Assembly: GCF_016860525.1 (NCBI RefSeq)
Contig: NZ_BNEA01000015.1
Location: 5,542,501 to 5,606,500, forward strand
Length of the DNA: 64,000 nt
Direction: 5' to 3'
Origin: Streptomyces rubradiris
GTDB taxonomy: Bacteria > Actinomycetota > Actinomycetes > Streptomycetales > Streptomycetaceae
Position 1 is the stretch's first letter, and each line of letters opens with the position of its first letter. The notes under the pieces are model-generated. The model was not told the DNA's origin, did not search any database, and was given only the letters and a program-made list of their open reading frames with translations. The position numbers and the translations under genes are program-made. This document shows, one piece after another, positions 16,924 through 24,164 of the stretch.

Positions 16924-17838
16924 TCAGTTCCTCGGGGAACACGAACTGCCCGGATAGCCGGGGGTGCATTCCCCGTTGTCGGGGCCCTCGTCGCTTTCAT
17001 TGTCCGGACCGCATGGGCTATTCGGACCGCAGCCACGAGAGGGCGAAACGCCGCGCGTCGCCTGCCGGATGACCTCGTTGGCCTGCGCCATCTCGGGGCC
17101 GCCGAGGACAGCGCCGAACGGTGCGTCGTGAACGTTCCCTACGCCCATCCAGGTGGAGAACACGCACGGCGACACCTTGCCGTCCGGGCCGACGGACGCC
17201 CGCCCGTCCCCGCACCGCCCGCACAAGCCGTCAGCGCACGGCTGCTGCCCGTTCGCCGCCCGCCCGAAGGGCCGGACGTGGTCGACGCGCACGTTCTTGA
17301 CGCCGAGGTTCGTCAGCTCCTGTCGTACGCCGTCGCCGGTATCGGCGGGATCGGAGACGATCACGGACACGCGGATCGGGACGCCCTCCCTCACCGCCCT
17401 CGCGATGTTCGCCCGCGTTCGCGCGTGACTGTTCCGCCGCGTGATCGTGTTGTGCGTGGCCTCGGAGCCGTAGTACGAGGTCGCCAGGCTGACGCCGTCT
17501 CGCTGGAGCAGGGCCCACCAGTCGGCGTTCAGGTGCACCATGTTGCTGTAGACCTCGACGCCAAGGCCCAGGGCCAGGGCGTGGTCGACCAGGGCGGGCG
17601 CGTCGGGGTGCAGGGTGACCTCGCCTCCGGTGAACTGAACGTGGGGGATGCCGGCTGCGGCGGTCTCGTCGAGTACGCGCCTCCAGTCCTCGGCGGTCAT
17701 GGTGCCGTGTGTCCCGGTCGGCCCGGAGCCGTTGTGGCAGTGGCCGCAGTCGAGCTGACACTTCCGGGTGAGGTCCAGCCACACGAAGCCGGTGGTAGTG
17801 GTGGTCGTGATGAGTGGTGTCTCCGCGATGGCGGTCAT
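16924..17838 (-). CDS. Radical SAM/SPASM-like enzyme with Cys-Pro-Gly-rich tail
   Basis: The 304-residue protein binds a radical SAM cluster through CQLDCGHC (Cys27, Cys31, Cys34), and the SAM-binding GGEVTLHP follows. A short SPASM-like region has Cys201, Cys206, Cys209 and Cys225 and the turn VGPDGKVSPC. The last 35 residues form an odd tail with Cys270, Cys276, Cys291 and Cys300 among Pro, Gly, Asn and acidic residues. SPASM enzymes commonly modify ribosomal peptides. There is no RRE-like N-terminal domain. It has its own AGAGAGG ribosome site and lies 131 bp after a small ORF that could be its substrate. The specific reaction is unknown. Confidence 0.9.
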   Translation of the reverse strand: MTAIAETPLITTTTTTGFVWLDLTRKCQLDCGHCHNGSGPTGTHGTMTAEDWRRVLDETAAAGIPHVQFTGGEVTLHPDAPALVDHALALGLGVEVYSNMVHLNADWWALLQRDGVSLATSYYGSEATHNTITRRNSHARTRANIARAVREGVPIRVSVIVSDPADTGDGVRQELTNLGVKNVRVDHVRPFGRAANGQQPCADGLCGRCGDGRASVGPDGKVSPCVFSTWMGVGNVHDAPFGAVLGGPEMAQANEVIRQATRGVSPSRGCGPNSPCGPDNESDEGPDNGECTPGYPGSSCSPRN

Positions 17839-17969
17839 GCGTGTACCTCTCTGGTTGGTCGTTGCCGAACAGAGGTGTTGCGGTGGATTCCGCCCCGGCC
17901 ACGCGGTCCCCTGGGCGCGGCCGGGACGGATGCCCCTGCCCGGCGGCTCGTCACGCCGGGAAGGGGAGT

Positions 17970-18125
17970 TCAGAGGGTGCGGTTGGCGATGAGGTGAGGC
18001 CCACCGACGGCCACGTTCCAGGGCCGTTTCCGGACCTTGAACCGGTAGCCGGCGCCGGGCAGGACTCGCTTCAACCGCGCCGGGCGTGTTTCACCATCTG
18101 AAAGCCTGAACCTTTCCGCCCGCAC
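17970..18125 (-). CDS. Possible small protein or precursor peptide (51 aa)
   Basis: This frame ends GPHLIANRTL and contains YRFKVRKRPWNVAVGG. From about 18070 down, 27 of 30 codons end in G or C, which argues for real coding. The start is uncertain: GTG at 18125 would overlap the Cys-rich gene by 35 nt, and TTG at 18074 would give 34 residues. Neither has a clear ribosome site. It is the last ORF before the radical SAM gene, so it is the best-placed candidate precursor, but it has no Cys and no recognisable leader motif. Confidence 0.45.
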   Translation of the reverse strand: MRAERFRLSDGETRPARLKRVLPGAGYRFKVRKRPWNVAVGGPHLIANRTL

Positions 18126-18339
18126 AGTGGGGGCAAGGCACTCGTTCTCTGCGGTTACATGTCCGACAGCCGCCGAAGCCAGCACAGTTGGGGCACCAGA
18201 CCTCTCGGTGCCCGAAGCAGGTGGGGCACAGGTCCGCGATGGAGTCCCACCATTCGCCGAAGCGGACCGGCCGAGGGCGGTCGAACGGTCTTCGGTCGGC
18301 CGGGCGCTTCTTCCGGGGGCGTTCCGGGGCGGTGGTCAC
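18091..18339 (-). CDS. Small zinc-ribbon-like protein with four CxxC motifs
   Basis: The 82-residue protein has a basic N-terminus and then CPTC, CPNC, CRTC and CPHC, spaced like the DnaJ central zinc-finger repeat. Two zinc sites are likely. The GTG at 18339 shares GTGA with the stop of the preceding gene, a 4-nt overlap typical of coupling; the frame itself opens at 18360. Function is unknown. Such ribbons bind nucleic acid or protein partners. Confidence 0.72.
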   Translation of the reverse strand: MTTAPERPRKKRPADRRPFDRPRPVRFGEWWDSIADLCPTCFGHREVWCPNCAGFGGCRTCNRRERVPCPHCAGGKVQAFRW

Positions 18340-18530
18340 GCCCCGGTTCCGTGTCCGCACTGCCGGATGGCCTGGGCAGCCGCGAACCGGGCGCGTCGGT
18401 CACCGGCCTCCACGGCCTGGTCGAGCTTGCGCTTCTCGGCAGCGCAGTTCCGGCAACCGGCCACCGGATCGGCTTCGTACAGCCAAGCGTCCAGCAAGTC
18501 CTCGGCTGTCACACCACCGCGCCGCATCAC
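18336..18530 (-). CDS. Small Cys-containing protein (64 aa)
   Basis: The protein MMRRGGVTAEDLLDAWLYE... has GCRNCAAEKR and a final CGHG, which together could form a metal site around a helix. The GCRxCA motif is shared with the first small gene of the operon, so the two may be distant paralogues. Its ATG overlaps the preceding stop by 4 nt (ATGA). No known family was recognised. Confidence 0.65.
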   Translation of the reverse strand: MMRRGGVTAEDLLDAWLYEADPVAGCRNCAAEKRKLDQAVEAGDRRARFAAAQAIRQCGHGTGA

Positions 18531-18712
18531 CGTGCCGCCCTCCAGTCGGTAGTGCGTCGGTGGAGGTGGTCGCCAATCTGCTCGCTGCCGTCCCGCACGC
18601 TGACGGAGCTGCCGAGGACGAGGACCGCCGGGCGTGCCTTGCCGAGAGCGGCGCAGATGAGACGACTGTCAACCGGTGCGTGATCCACCTTGACCGCGAC
18701 GGGGGCCGTCAT
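18527..18712 (-). CDS. Small hypothetical protein (61 aa)
   Basis: The protein begins MTAPVAVKVDHAPVDSRLI and ends HRRTTDWRAAR. Its centre (KARPAVLVLGSSVSVRDG) looks like a short beta structure. Both ends overlap neighbours by 4 nt (ATGA), so it is embedded in a coupled series. The 5' extension of the frame was rejected because it would run through the previous gene. No family was recognised. Confidence 0.62.
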   Translation of the reverse strand: MTAPVAVKVDHAPVDSRLICAALGKARPAVLVLGSSVSVRDGSEQIGDHLHRRTTDWRAAR

Positions 18713-18921
18713 GCGGCGATCCCCAGCGCGCGGAGCGGGCGGCGAACGATGGGGGACCGGTGCGGATGGTTCCTGATCTCCGCGTCGCAGTACGCCACGG
18801 CCGTGGGCACACCCGCGTCCCGGGCGATTGCCCGAGACCGCGAGTTGACCGCACAGACCCGGCACCCCTCGACGGCGATCGGTTCGAGGCGGATCACTTC
18901 AGCTACTTGTTGCGCAGACAT
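18709..18921 (-). CDS. Small Cys-containing protein (70 aa), first gene of island operon
   Basis: The protein begins MSAQQVAEVIRLEPIAVEGCRVCAVNSRSR and has a later Cys and two His (YCDAEIRNHPHR), so a single zinc site is plausible. GAAAGG lies about 8 nt before the ATG. It is the first gene of the minus-strand operon and is transcribed away from the HTH-TPR regulator across a 110-bp gap. No family was recognised. Confidence 0.65.
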   Translation of the reverse strand: MSAQQVAEVIRLEPIAVEGCRVCAVNSRSRAIARDAGVPTAVAYCDAEIRNHPHRSPIVRRPLRALGIAA

Positions 18922-19031
18922 ACCGTGACCTTTCGCTGGTGTTGTCGCTCTACGTAACCAAGTCATGACCCCCAGCGGTACTGTTGCGCAGTCGGCGAGA
19001 GTTGAAAGCGTGGAAAGTCCGGGAGTGGGAC
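18922..19031. promoter_or_regulatory. Divergent promoter region with gttgcgcag repeats
   Basis: The gap between the small-gene operon and the HTH-TPR gene must carry both promoters. The 9-mer gttgcgcag occurs at 18983-18991 here and at 18909-18917 just inside the first small gene. Its inverse occurs at 20369-20377, right after the regulator gene. These may be operator half-sites. No clear -35/-10 pair was identified. Confidence 0.4.
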
Positions 19032-20363
19032 ATGACCGAGCGGCGGCCGAACGAGGGGTTGAAGCGTCTTCTCGCGGAAGCGGGCTGGACCTTGGGGCAG
19101 TTGGCCACGGCGGTCAACCGGGCCGGAGGCGAGGCCGGGGTGAGCGTCCGCAGCGACAAGAGCAATGTCAGCAAGTGGCTCGGTGGGCACACGCCCGTCG
19201 AGAAGGTACGACCGCTGATCCTGGAAGCACTCTCCCGCCGCCTGGGTCGCCAGATCACGCACGCCGAGGCCGGCCTCCCCGTTCCGCACGGTGTGCCGTC
19301 CCCGTCAAGTACCGTGGAGGGGTTGGTAGATCTCGGAAGGACTGACATGGATCCGTCCCGCCGAAGCGTCCTCGGGGCCGGTCTCTACTCTGTTGCGCTC
19401 ACGATCCCCGGATGGCCGGACGTCGTAGGCCGCGCTGAGGCCGTGAAGAGTGGCAAGGGGCTTCGGATCGGATCAGGCGAAGTCGACATGGTCATTCAGA
19501 TGACCGAGAAGCTGTCCGACCTTGACGACCAGTTCGGGGGCCGCACCGCGCGCCCGATGGCCGCCTCGTTCCTCGTGAACACTGTCGCGCCCTGCCTTCG
19601 GGCGGACGCCCCCGAGGACGTACGGAAAGCGATGCTGTCCGCCGCTTCCGACCTGTGCTACCTCACCGGGTACATGGCCGTGGACGAAGGGCTTCACGGC
19701 CTGGCGCAGAAGTACTACCTGAAGGCCCTCGAACTGGCGGGGGCCGCCGAGGATCACCTGACTTACTGCACCACGCTCCGGGGGATGAGCGTTCAGGCCA
19801 TCGACCTCGGCCACGGCCGGCGAGCCATGGAACTGGCCGACGCCGCAGCCACCGCCGCGCCGAAGGCCGGCCCTCGTATGCTCGCCTTCCTGACCGGTCA
19901 ACAAGCGCACTCGGCCGCACAGATCGGAGACCGCGCTACTGCTCTTCGACGCATCCGCGAAGCCGAAGCGGCGATGGACCGTGCCGAGTCGCGCGGCAAG
20001 ACCTTCGGCTCCTACGATCCCGCCACACTGCACTACCACATCGCGCAAGTCCGGTACGAACTCGGCGACGTAGCCGGATCGGTGGCAGCCATGCGGACCA
20101 GCAACCAGCTACGGCACTCGCATTATCGCCGTACGACCGTGCGCTTCCACGCCATCCAGGCCGAGCGTCAGCTACAGATGGGTCACCTTGAGGAAGCCCT
20201 CACGTCCTGGAACAGGGCTCTGGACGACTATCCGCTGGTTCGCTCCGGCCGAGCTGACGCGCGGTTCAGGAACATGCGGAAACTGATCAAGCCCCACCTT
20301 CGGCACCCTGGGGCTGCCGAGCTGTACGAGCGGGCACAGCAGGTGAAGCCCGCTGCTGTGTAG
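19032..20363 (+). CDS. HTH (XRE-like) regulator with TPR-like C-terminal domain
   Basis: The 443-residue protein has an N-terminal helix-turn-helix (GWTLGQLATAVNRAG... SNVSKWLGG, residues 15-55). A long helical region follows with repeats resembling TPR units, such as GLAQKYYLKALELAGAAEDHLTY and GDRATALRRIREAEAAMDRAE. The layout recalls the RRNPP regulators of Firmicutes, whose TPR domain binds peptides, although common Streptomyces regulators of this type are mostly unstudied. The ATG at 19032 has GGGAG upstream. It is divergent from the small-gene and radical SAM operon and is the obvious regulator of it. Codon use is less G/C-biased than in the flanking genes. Confidence 0.85.
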   Translation: MTERRPNEGLKRLLAEAGWTLGQLATAVNRAGGEAGVSVRSDKSNVSKWLGGHTPVEKVRPLILEALSRRLGRQITHAEAGLPVPHGVPSPSSTVEGLVDLGRTDMDPSRRSVLGAGLYSVALTIPGWPDVVGRAEAVKSGKGLRIGSGEVDMVIQMTEKLSDLDDQFGGRTARPMAASFLVNTVAPCLRADAPEDVRKAMLSAASDLCYLTGYMAVDEGLHGLAQKYYLKALELAGAAEDHLTYCTTLRGMSVQAIDLGHGRRAMELADAAATAAPKAGPRMLAFLTGQQAHSAAQIGDRATALRRIREAEAAMDRAESRGKTFGSYDPATLHYHIAQVRYELGDVAGSVAAMRTSNQLRHSHYRRTTVRFHAIQAERQLQMGHLEEALTSWNRALDDYPLVRSGRADARFRNMRKLIKPHLRHPGAAELYERAQQVKPAAV

Positions 20364-20393
20364 ACACACTGCGCAACGGCGGAAAGCCTCCCC

Positions 20394-20510
20394 ATGCCGC
20401 CAAAGCGTCACGCCGAGCTGGTCGCCGAGTGCGAGCGCGCGGTAGCCCGCCCGTCGGTCAACGTGGAGCAGATCCGCTCGGCCATGCACGACGTCGATCC
20501 GGCGACCCGC
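20394..20510 (+). pseudogene. Probable truncated gene fragment at island edge
   Basis: From the ATG at 20394 about 40 codons read MPPKRHAELVAECERAV... EQIRSAMHDVD with normal codon use. The frame then runs into the antisense of the neighbouring minus-strand gene, which begins its stop at 20511. This looks like a 5' remnant cut off by the island junction. It may instead be a short real protein whose 3' part is chance. Confidence 0.35.
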
Positions 20511-21068
20511 TCAGCCGAGGACCGCCGTCCGCTGGAGCAGCCCCCAGGTGAACTCCGCGACCAGTTCGTGCCGTACGCCGTCGCGGTCCGGGGCGGTGAG
20601 GGCCAGGCCCGACCGGGTGGGGGCCGTGCCCTGGAGCGGGCGGGCGGGGGCGAAGGCGCGGGCGGCCTCGTCCACCGTGCACGACCACGGTGTCAGGTCC
20701 TCCAGGGTGTCGAGGCGCGGGCCCGGCGCGTCCGGCGCCCGCACCAGCCACTCGTGCCACACCCCGCCGTCCGGCCCGGCCAGCACCTCGAACCGCAGGT
20801 CGGGCCAGAGCGGCAGGGCCCACCGCCGGGCCTCGCAGTCCAGGTCGCCGATCCGGCGCGGCACCACGGACTCGGGGGCGCCGAGGACGGCCCGGTACCG
20901 GGCGGCGGCACCCCGGCCCCGCGGCGAGCGGACCATCGCCTGCCACCGCTTGTTGGCCTCCCGCATGTCCGCCGCCGACGCGCCGAGCCGTCGCCGCGCC
21001 TGATCCACGAGGTCCGGGTTGTGGTCGGCCATGCGGCGCAGCAGCACCAGCTGGAAGTCGAGTTCCAT
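20511..21068 (-). CDS. Hypothetical protein (185 aa)
   Basis: The protein begins MELDFQLVLLRRMADHNPDLVDQARRRLG and is soluble, with a helical N-terminus and a later Trp-rich part (GGVWHEWLVRAPDAPG, DLTPWSCTVDEAARAF). The ATG at 21068 was chosen because the 5' extension to 21101 is short and GC-rich. It is alone on its strand, with the fragment on one side and the iclR promoter on the other. I do not recognise a family. Confidence 0.7.
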   Translation of the reverse strand: MELDFQLVLLRRMADHNPDLVDQARRRLGASAADMREANKRWQAMVRSPRGRGAAARYRAVLGAPESVVPRRIGDLDCEARRWALPLWPDLRFEVLAGPDGGVWHEWLVRAPDAPGPRLDTLEDLTPWSCTVDEAARAFAPARPLQGTAPTRSGLALTAPDRDGVRHELVAEFTWGLLQRTAVLG

Positions 21069-21149
21069 GGGTCCATCGTGCCCGGTCCGGCCCCCGCCCA
21101 TTGCCCGCGCACCCTTCCCTGACTAGCCTGTGTTCGTCATGCCGATCGC

Positions 21150-21167
21150 CTGTTGATATCTCGAACA
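21150..21167. promoter_or_regulatory. Candidate IclR operator upstream of its own gene
   Basis: The stretch TGTTGATATCTCGAACA matches the right half and the outer left arm of the near-palindrome found at 37303 and 44566. It ends 51 nt before the iclR start, fitting autoregulation. Confidence 0.5.
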
Positions 21168-21218
21168 TTCCGACCCGGATATCACCACGGGCGCCAACAC
21201 CAAGGGAGGGGGCCGGAC

Positions 21219-21992
21219 GTGGGACGCCTCGTGCCTGCCGTGACCCGGGCTCTCGACATTCTTGAGCTGTTCCTCGACGGGGACGGGACACTCTCCGCCC
21301 CCGACATCGTGCGCAGGCTCCAGCTGCCGCGCACCACCGTGCACGAGCTGGTCACCACGCTCGCCGCACGGTCGTACATCGTGCCGGTCCCCGGCCAGCC
21401 CGGACGGTACCGGCTCGGCGTGCGCCCGTACCAGCTCGGCAGCCGCTACGCCGAGCAGCTCGACCTCGCCGCCGAGGGCCAGCAGGTGGCCCGCTCGGTC
21501 GCCGAGACCTGTGACGAGACGGTGCACGTGGCCATCCTGGAGGGCACCGACGTCATCTACATCGCCAAGGTCGACTCCACCCACGCCGTCCGCATGGTCT
21601 CCGCCGCCGGCCGCCGGCTGCCCGCCCACTGCACCTCGGTCGGCAAGATGCTGCTGGCCTCGCTGCCCGGGCCGGAGCTGGCCGCGCGGATCCCGGACGA
21701 CGCCGAACTGGCCGCGATGACGCCGAACAGCATCACCGAACCGTCCGCGCTGCGGGCGGCCCTCACGGAGATCCGGGAGCGCGGGATCGCCGTGGAGAGC
21801 CGCGAGTCCAACCCCGACGTCTCCTGCGTCGCCGCGCCGGTCCGCGACCGCACCGGCCAGGTTGTCGCCGCGCTGTCCATCTCCGTCCCTATGATTCGCT
21901 GGAGCGACGAGCGCCGGGCCGAGCTGGAGCAGCTGGCCGCCAAGGGCGCGGCGGAACTGTCGGAGCGGCTGGGACACAGGAGCGCGGCATGA
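21219..21992 (+). CDS. IclR-family transcriptional regulator
   Basis: The 257-residue protein has an N-terminal winged helix (ALDILELFLDGDGTLSAPDIVRRLQLPRTTVHELVTTL) and an IclR effector domain (VGKMLLASLPG, SVSVPM-like end). The GTG at 21219 has GGGAGGGGG before it; a longer frame from 21153 would include the operator and was rejected. Its stop overlaps the lactonase start by 4 nt, so the two are one operon. Related palindromes upstream of arabinan and sugar-acid genes make it the likely controller of pentose use in this window. The ligand is unknown. Confidence 0.92.
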   Translation: MGRLVPAVTRALDILELFLDGDGTLSAPDIVRRLQLPRTTVHELVTTLAARSYIVPVPGQPGRYRLGVRPYQLGSRYAEQLDLAAEGQQVARSVAETCDETVHVAILEGTDVIYIAKVDSTHAVRMVSAAGRRLPAHCTSVGKMLLASLPGPELAARIPDDAELAAMTPNSITEPSALRAALTEIRERGIAVESRESNPDVSCVAAPVRDRTGQVVAALSISVPMIRWSDERRAELEQLAAKGAAELSERLGHRSAA

Positions 21993-22834
21993 CGGCGTAC
22001 GAGGTGGCGGTGGCGGCGGAGGCGACGCTCGGTGAGGGCCCGACCTGGGACCCGGCGACCGGCACGCTCCTGTGGCTGGACATCCTGGGCATGCGGCTGC
22101 ACACCTACGACCCGGTGACCGGCCGCCGCACGGTCCGTACGACGCCTCAGCACGTCGGCGCCGCCAAGCCCCGCGCGGGTGGCGGCCTGGTGCTGAACCT
22201 GCGCGACGGCGTCGGCCTGCTGGACCCCGACGGCGCGTTCCGCTGGCTGCACCACGAGCCGGTCCCGGGCCGCCGCGCGAACGACGCGGCCGTCGCCCCG
22301 GACGGCTCGCTGTGGGCGGGCACGATGCGCTACGACGAGGCGGCCGGCGGCGGCACGCTGTCCCGGCTCACCGGGGACGGCACCGCGCGGACGGTGCTGG
22401 ACGACGTCGCGGTCAGCAACGGCACCGGCTGGAGCCCCGACGGCCGCCTCATGTACTACGTCGACAGCCCGACGCGCCGCGTGGACGTGTTCGACTACGA
22501 CTCCGAGGGCATCCGCGACCGCCGCCCGCTGGTGGAGATCGAGGAGGGCGCGGGCTACCCGGACGGCCTCACGGTCGACGCCGACGGCTGCGTATGGGTG
22601 GCCCTGTGGGACGGCGGAGCGGTCCGCCGCTACACGCCCGACGGCACGCTGGACCGCGTCATCTCCCTGCCCACCCCCCGGACCACGGCGTGCGCCTTCG
22701 GCGGCCCCGCCCTGACGGACCTCTACGTCACCACGGCCCGCACGGGCCTGGACGCCCCGCACCCCCTGTCGGGCTCCCTGCTGGTGATCCCGAACGCGGG
22801 CAAGGGCCTGCCCCAGCCGCCGTTCGAGGGCTGA
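21989..22834 (+). CDS. SMP-30/gluconolactonase-like sugar lactonase
   Basis: This 281-residue six-bladed propeller enzyme has the metal-binding landmarks of the family: LGEGPTWDP near the start, AVSNGTGWSPDG in the middle and YPDGLTVDADG near residue 190. It should open an aldonolactone such as arabino-, galactono- or gluconolactone. Coupling to iclR by an ATGA overlap, and the sugar-acid dehydratase elsewhere in the window, point to the second step of a non-phosphorylative sugar route. The specific lactone is inferred only from context. Confidence 0.88.
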   Translation: MTAYEVAVAAEATLGEGPTWDPATGTLLWLDILGMRLHTYDPVTGRRTVRTTPQHVGAAKPRAGGGLVLNLRDGVGLLDPDGAFRWLHHEPVPGRRANDAAVAPDGSLWAGTMRYDEAAGGGTLSRLTGDGTARTVLDDVAVSNGTGWSPDGRLMYYVDSPTRRVDVFDYDSEGIRDRRPLVEIEEGAGYPDGLTVDADGCVWVALWDGGAVRRYTPDGTLDRVISLPTPRTTACAFGGPALTDLYVTTARTGLDAPHPLSGSLLVIPNAGKGLPQPPFEG

Positions 22835-22844
22835 GGGCCGCTTC

Positions 22845-24164
22845 TCAACTCCGTGAGCTGCCGCGCCCCAAAGGGGCGCGGGGAACTGCGCGCTCAGCCA
22901 CAAGGCACCGGCACCCGGCCGACGACAGCACACCCCCGTCTCCCCGCCGAACGACACCCGCCCCCGGCCGACCGCAGCACACCCCCGCCACCCGAGCCCG
23001 CACCGCCTCGATGTCGGCCGGTCTCCGCAGCGCACGCGACACCGCACCGATCTCCCGCAGCAGATTCGCCGTGTCGGCCCCGCCGCCCCCCGGCCCGGGC
23101 CGCGCACGCGTACCCGTCTCGACGGCGTCCAGCACGCACACCGCCGCCGCCAGCGCCCGGGCCCGCTCGGGCGGATGGCCGAGCCCGAGCGCCGCGTCGT
23201 ACGCCCGCCCGCACAGCCCGGTGTCGATGCGCCGGGCCAGCGGCAGCAGCACGTCCCGGATGAACGTCTCGCGCCGGGTGAGCCGCAGTTCGGGCGTGGC
23301 GCGCAGCACGAACGGCAGTCCCGCCCCGCTCACCGACCGCAACAGCCGGTACAGCGGCCGCAGTTCGCAGTGTGCGAGCCGGACCCGCCACCGGTCGCGC
23401 AGATACTGTCCGGCGTGCGGCAGGACGAACCCGGCGGCCACGAGGATCGCGGCGACGGCGGCCACGGCCGGCGCCAGGTCGGTGCTCAGCCAGTCCGCGT
23501 TCCGCCCGGCCCAGCGCGCCCCGACGGCGGTCAGCTTGGCCGCGCTGTACACCAGGTCCAGCGCGTACCCGGCGCCCAGCAGCCTCAGTCCCCGGCGCAG
23601 CCAGGCGTCCAGGCCCGGAAGGCGCACCCAGGCCCGGATCAGCCGGGAGCTGATCAGGCAGGCCACGGCGTGCGCGAGGAGGTAGAGAAGGATGCCCTCG
23701 CGGACGAACGGCGTGGTCGCGTAGTAGGTGTCCAGGTCCCGCAGCCGCTCCACGGGTGTGTCGGCGAGCGGGAACAGCACCCACAGGGCGACGATCACGC
23801 CGGAGTACACCGAGAGCACCCAGCGGCGCGCGCGGCGGGTGCCGGCCGGGCGGCCGGAGGGGCCGTTGCGCCAGGTGATGAGCAGCAGCAGGCCGTTCGC
23901 GCACAGCGCGGTGATCAGCGAGTAGCACCAGGGCGCCGAGATGTTGGGCACGCCGGTCAGCCCGTTGACCAGGGCGACGGTGGACGGGGCGCTGAAGACG
24001 AACACCGCGCAGGCGAGCAGCAGCAGCGTGCCGACCGTGCGCAGCAGCGGGTCCCGCCACAGCCGGATGATCGTCGGCAGTTTGATCGCCAGGGCGGTGA
24101 CCAGCACGGCCGCGGGGAGCCAGAAGGAGACGGAGAACTCGCAGAGGAAGACCGGCGGTCTCAC
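22845..24164 (-). CDS. Multi-pass membrane protein, MAB_1171c-like
   Basis: The 439-residue protein has about seven membrane segments in its first 215 residues (for example SFWLPAAVLVTALAIKL, LLLLACAVFVFSAP and LAPAVAAVAAILVAAGFVL). A cytosolic C-terminal half follows (RWRVRLAHCELRPLYRLLR, RRETFIRDVLLPLARRID). This layout matches proteins annotated as MAB_1171c-type putative transporters. The GTG at 24164 shares GTGA with the stop of the metallopeptidase gene. The last 20 or so residues read through a widespread GC-rich repeat, so the true C-terminus may have drifted. Function is unproven. Confidence 0.8.
   Translation of the reverse strand: MRPPVFLCEFSVSFWLPAAVLVTALAIKLPTIIRLWRDPLLRTVGTLLLLACAVFVFSAPSTVALVNGLTGVPNISAPWCYSLITALCANGLLLLITWRNGPSGRPAGTRRARRWVLSVYSGVIVALWVLFPLADTPVERLRDLDTYYATTPFVREGILLYLLAHAVACLISSRLIRAWVRLPGLDAWLRRGLRLLGAGYALDLVYSAAKLTAVGARWAGRNADWLSTDLAPAVAAVAAILVAAGFVLPHAGQYLRDRWRVRLAHCELRPLYRLLRSVSGAGLPFVLRATPELRLTRRETFIRDVLLPLARRIDTGLCGRAYDAALGLGHPPERARALAAAVCVLDAVETGTRARPGPGGGGADTANLLREIGAVSRALRRPADIEAVRARVAGVCCGRPGAGVVRRGDGGVLSSAGCRCLVAERAVPRAPLGRGSSRS
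22862..22902. repeat. Streptomyces dispersed repeat, copy 1
   Basis: A short hairpin (GCGCCCC-AAA-GGGGCGC) is followed by ggggaactgcgcg and a CAGCCACA-like tail. The same element occurs at 43513-43553. Both copies lie next to gene ends. It resembles a repeat I recall as common in Streptomyces intergenic regions; its role is unknown. Confidence 0.75.

Noticed and set aside
17231..17902. Minus-strand frame starting MAGAESTATPLFGNDQPERY as a precursor peptide
   Set aside because: It runs in another frame through the radical SAM gene for over 200 codons without a stop and becomes Arg/His-rich. No ribosome site was seen.
16050..20511. Attachment-site repeats or tRNA flanking the island
   Set aside because: I compared the flanks by eye and found no shared direct repeat, tRNA end, integrase or transposase, so a specific mobile element cannot be named.
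20394..21122. Full-length 242-residue protein on the + strand
   Set aside because: Only the first 40 or so codons look genuine. The rest is antisense to the 185-residue minus-strand gene.
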